In this document: positions 22,691 to 24,895 of the stretch, one piece after another
How positions within the stretch are numbered: the first letter of the stretch is position 1
How the letters are laid out: every line of letters starts with the position of its first letter
DNA from: Candidatus Cloacimonadota bacterium
Lineage (GTDB): Bacteria > Cloacimonadota > Cloacimonadia > JGIOTU-2
Reading direction: 5' to 3'
Assembly (NCBI GenBank): GCA_016932035.1
Contig: JAFGDR010000062.1
Span: 1-24,895 of the forward strand
Length of the DNA: 24,895 nt
Position numbers and translations under genes: made by a program
The notes under the pieces: model-generated
Database searches by the model: none
Seen by the model: only the letters and a program-made list of their open reading frames with translations
Told to the model about the DNA's origin: nothing

Positions 22691-23772
22691 TCTCCATATT
22701 TATAATATGCCGCACAAGCACCTTCAAAAGAAACCATGCATGGTCCCACTGGATTTTCCGGTGTGCATATATTTCTGAACAACGTGCATTCAAGGGGTGA
22801 CCTTTTGCCGGAAATAATATCACCGCAAATACACGCAGTTTGAAGTTCCACTTCATCAACTTGAATATCAAACTTTTGTGCTGCATCAAATTGCTCAAAA
22901 TCTTCTTTCAGCTGTAAACCGCTTCGAGGTATCATACCAAATCCCCGCCATGAAACATCAGATTCCTGGAAAACTGATGAGATCAAAACCTGTGCTGCCT
23001 TGTTACCTTCTGCTTTTACCATTCTGATATAACGATTATCAACTTTTGATGATCTCGATCTGATCTGTTCGACAAGAGATTCAACGCCAAGACCAAGATC
23101 AACCGACTCAAATCCCGCTATAGTGCAGGGAATATGATATTCTTCAGGAATAAACTCATACGGTTCTGAACCGATGATCACGCTGACATGTCCGGGAAGG
23201 ATAAAACCATCAATTTGACCGGTAAGGTGCGAGAGAAGGTATCTTAGAACATTGGGCATGGTTTTTACCAAGCAAAGAATGCTGAGGTTTTTAAGTTTTT
23301 GGGCATATGCATCAAGCACTAAACTCGCGATCACGGGAATTGTTGTTTCGAATCCAACCGCAATAAATATTACTTCTTTATTCGTATTTCGTGCGATCTT
23401 AAGTGCATCGAGTGGACTGTAGACGACATCAACCGTTGCCCCTTTTGCAATTTTTTTTTCAAGACTTGAATGAGATCCCGGCACTTTTATCAAATCGCCG
23501 AACGTCACAATATGATGTCCCTGCTGAGCAAGAAATATTATTTTATCGATATCTTGAGCAGATGTTACACATACCGGACATCCAGGTCCGGACAAGAATT
23601 TTATCGAGTCCTTGAAATACTGCCTGAAACCATATTTTAGGATTGATACTGTGTGAGTTCCGCATACTTCCATAAATTTCAATGGCCGATGTATAATATT
23701 GACTTCAATAGACGTTTGGATCTTATGCAGAAGCGGTTTAAGGTCGGGATGATTTCTGAATGTATTGGTCAT
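22687..23772 (-). CDS. hypD: Hydrogenase maturation protein HypD
   Basis: HypD is the Fe-S scaffold on which, with HypC, the Fe(CN)2CO unit is built. The 361-residue protein has the conserved CGTHT (C37-T41), GPGCPVC (C65 and C68) and the C-terminal Cys-rich block at about 314-353 (CICGDIISGKRSPLEC, then C336, C345 and C353) that binds the [4Fe-4S] cluster. GFETTIPV near the middle is a further family block. It lies 3 bases after hypC and overlaps hypE, so hypC-D-E are one transcription unit. Confidence 0.97.
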   Translation of the reverse strand: MTNTFRNHPDLKPLLHKIQTSIEVNIIHRPLKFMEVCGTHTVSILKYGFRQYFKDSIKFLSGPGCPVCVTSAQDIDKIIFLAQQGHHIVTFGDLIKVPGSHSSLEKKIAKGATVDVVYSPLDALKIARNTNKEVIFIAVGFETTIPVIASLVLDAYAQKLKNLSILCLVKTMPNVLRYLLSHLTGQIDGFILPGHVSVIIGSEPYEFIPEEYHIPCTIAGFESVDLGLGVESLVEQIRSRSSKVDNRYIRMVKAEGNKAAQVLISSVFQESDVSWRGFGMIPRSGLQLKEDFEQFDAAQKFDIQVDEVELQTACICGDIISGKRSPLECTLFRNICTPENPVGPCMVSFEGACAAYYKYGE

Positions 23773-23775
23773 GCC

Positions 23776-23997
23776 TCACTCTTCAGCTTCGCACAATTCA
23801 GTTAACAATTCCAATGTTTCTTTCGCATCCTCCTGGCTTACCCTCTGAATAGCAAAACCTGCATGAACAAGTACATACTCATCGATTTCCACATCTTCGA
23901 TAATGCGTATATCAATCTCTTTCTTCATACCGAAGACATCAGCAATCGCCTTATTTCCATCTTTTGAAATAATTCTATATGGTACAGCTAAACACAT
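23776..23997 (-). CDS. hypC: Hydrogenase maturation chaperone HypC
   Basis: A 73-residue HypC/HupF chaperone that binds HypD and then the hydrogenase large-subunit precursor. It starts MCLAVPYRI with the essential Cys2, and has the small beta-barrel pattern ending in DEYVLVHAGFAIQRVSQEDAKETLELL, typical of the family. The start shares one base with the hypF stop (TAATG). Confidence 0.95.
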   Translation of the reverse strand: MCLAVPYRIISKDGNKAIADVFGMKKEIDIRIIEDVEIDEYVLVHAGFAIQRVSQEDAKETLELLTELCEAEE

Positions 23998-24895
23998 TAT
24001 TGCCTGCTTTTCAGTAAATAAGCATAAACCTGACCGAGTGCAATTCCTGCATCGTTAGGGGGAACTTTTTCATTCCAGAATAAACGAAAGTCACGTCCAG
24101 CAAACACTCGTTTTATCATGTTCACAAGCACGACATTCTGGAATACACCACCGGATAATGCCACTGCATCGATGCCTGTTTCTTGCTTCATTTTTTTACA
24201 CAAATCGTAAACCAGGCTAGCAATTGTAAAGTGAAATTTTGATGAAATGTACTCCTTCGGTTTTTTCTGACGAATATCGTAAATAATACCCATAATAAGT
24301 TCTCCAAGCTCTATATGTGAAAGCTGCTTGTCGAATGTATAATTATAGGACTCTGACAAATCCTCGACGGCAAGAGCTTCCAGCTTCATCGGCGCTTCAC
24401 CTTCGTAAGTATTATAGTGACAGACATCAATCAGGCTTGCAACAGCATCAAAAAATCTGCCCATACTCGAGGTTTGGAGTTTAACCGTGTTATTGAAAAG
24501 CTGCAGAAGGATCATATCTTTTTGAGGAAATCTCTCTTCAGTAAAGAAGTCATCAACAAAATCATTACAATGCAGATATGCATAGATAAGACCCATTCTC
24601 CAGGGTTCCTTTGCTGCACGAGCTCCTGAAACCATTGGAACATAGTCCAGATGTGCAAATCGCTCACATTCATTCTTCTGCACGACGAAAAACTCTCCAC
24701 CCCAGATATTGCCATCATCCCCATAACCGGTACCGTCAAAGGAGACACCGATCACATCAGTGAGATTATTCTCAGCCATAACACTATAAATATGTGCTTT
24801 ATGATGTTGAACGAAATGAAAGGGTAAATCGTTATTGAGTGCATACTCTTTTGCAAACTGTGTTGAAAAATAATTTGGATGGGAATCTGCAACAA
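23997..24895 (-). CDS. hypF: Hydrogenase maturation carbamoyltransferase HypF, N-terminus cut by window edge
   Basis: HypF makes the carbamoyl group from carbamoyl phosphate and ATP and transfers it to HypE. The frame stays open to the right edge (298 codons visible); the ATG at 24779 is internal. The visible part is the C-terminal Kae1-like domain: VQHHKAHIYSVMAE with metal-binding His residues, VIGVSFDGTGYGDDGNIWGGEFF, ALSGGVFQNVVL and VPPNDAGIALGQ. In the last block Ala replaces the Gly most homologues have (NDGGIALGQ). The acylphosphatase, zinc-finger and YrdC domains lie outside the window. hypC follows with a 1-base overlap. Confidence 0.95.
   Translation of the reverse strand, partial: VADSHPNYFSTQFAKEYALNNDLPFHFVQHHKAHIYSVMAENNLTDVIGVSFDGTGYGDDGNIWGGEFFVVQKNECERFAHLDYVPMVSGARAAKEPWRMGLIYAYLHCNDFVDDFFTEERFPQKDMILLQLFNNTVKLQTSSMGRFFDAVASLIDVCHYNTYEGEAPMKLEALAVEDLSESYNYTFDKQLSHIELGELIMGIIYDIRQKKPKEYISSKFHFTIASLVYDLCKKMKQETGIDAVALSGGVFQNVVLVNMIKRVFAGRDFRLFWNEKVPPNDAGIALGQVYAYLLKSRQ

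Overview
The window reads as AT-rich DNA from an anaerobic, diderm (Gram-negative-type) bacterium. The evidence is a complete Rnf complex, [NiFe]-hydrogenase maturation genes, a beta-barrel porin and a PstS with a cleavable (non-lipoprotein) signal peptide. Gene content would fit Cloacimonadota or a related FCB-type lineage, but that placement is a guess because no rRNA is present. Several genes start with GTG or TTG.

Layout. (1) 1-1440: an accessory-looking, very AT-rich stretch. It holds a truncated membrane-anchored protein on the minus strand, preceded by an overlooked 37-residue ORF, an XRE-type repressor gene with two matched palindromic operators over its own promoter, and scattered copies of an 18-22 bp direct repeat. 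(2) 1441-7652, plus strand: ftsY followed closely by rnfCDGEAB, ending at a strong intrinsic terminator. (3) 7820-12903, minus strand: a phosphate uptake operon, porin-pstS-(hairpin)-pstC-pstA-pstB-phoU. (4) 13006-14410, minus: two adjacent broken genes, a DMT/EamA-type transporter with a frameshift and a membrane-anchored methyltransferase with an in-frame amber stop. (5) 14415-16772, minus: a 785-residue fusion of a PHP metallophosphoesterase with a GT4 glycosyltransferase. (6) 16863-24895, minus: a tightly packed run hypF(partial)-hypC-hypD-hypE-Na/Pi symporter-PhoU-like-phoB-phoR-sigma70-family factor.

How it fits together. Regions 3 to 6 look like one phosphate regulon. PhoR/PhoB sense and transmit phosphate limitation, and Pst and a Na+/Pi symporter provide two uptake routes, each with its own PhoU-type protein. 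Two promoters, before the porin-pst operon and before the PHP-GT4 gene, share the same architecture: two TTAACA-like half-sites 11 bp apart and a -10 element 7 bp further on, with a 14-bp identical core. This places the PHP-GT4 fusion in the phosphate-starvation response and suggests a role in phosphate-sparing envelope or lipid remodelling. A small sigma factor translationally coupled to phoR is an unusual extra output of the circuit.

Most noteworthy: the shared Pho box that recruits the PHP-GT4 fusion, the sigma factor in the phoBR operon, the two neighbouring disrupted genes, and the self-regulated (probably near-leaderless) repressor with its repeat cluster.
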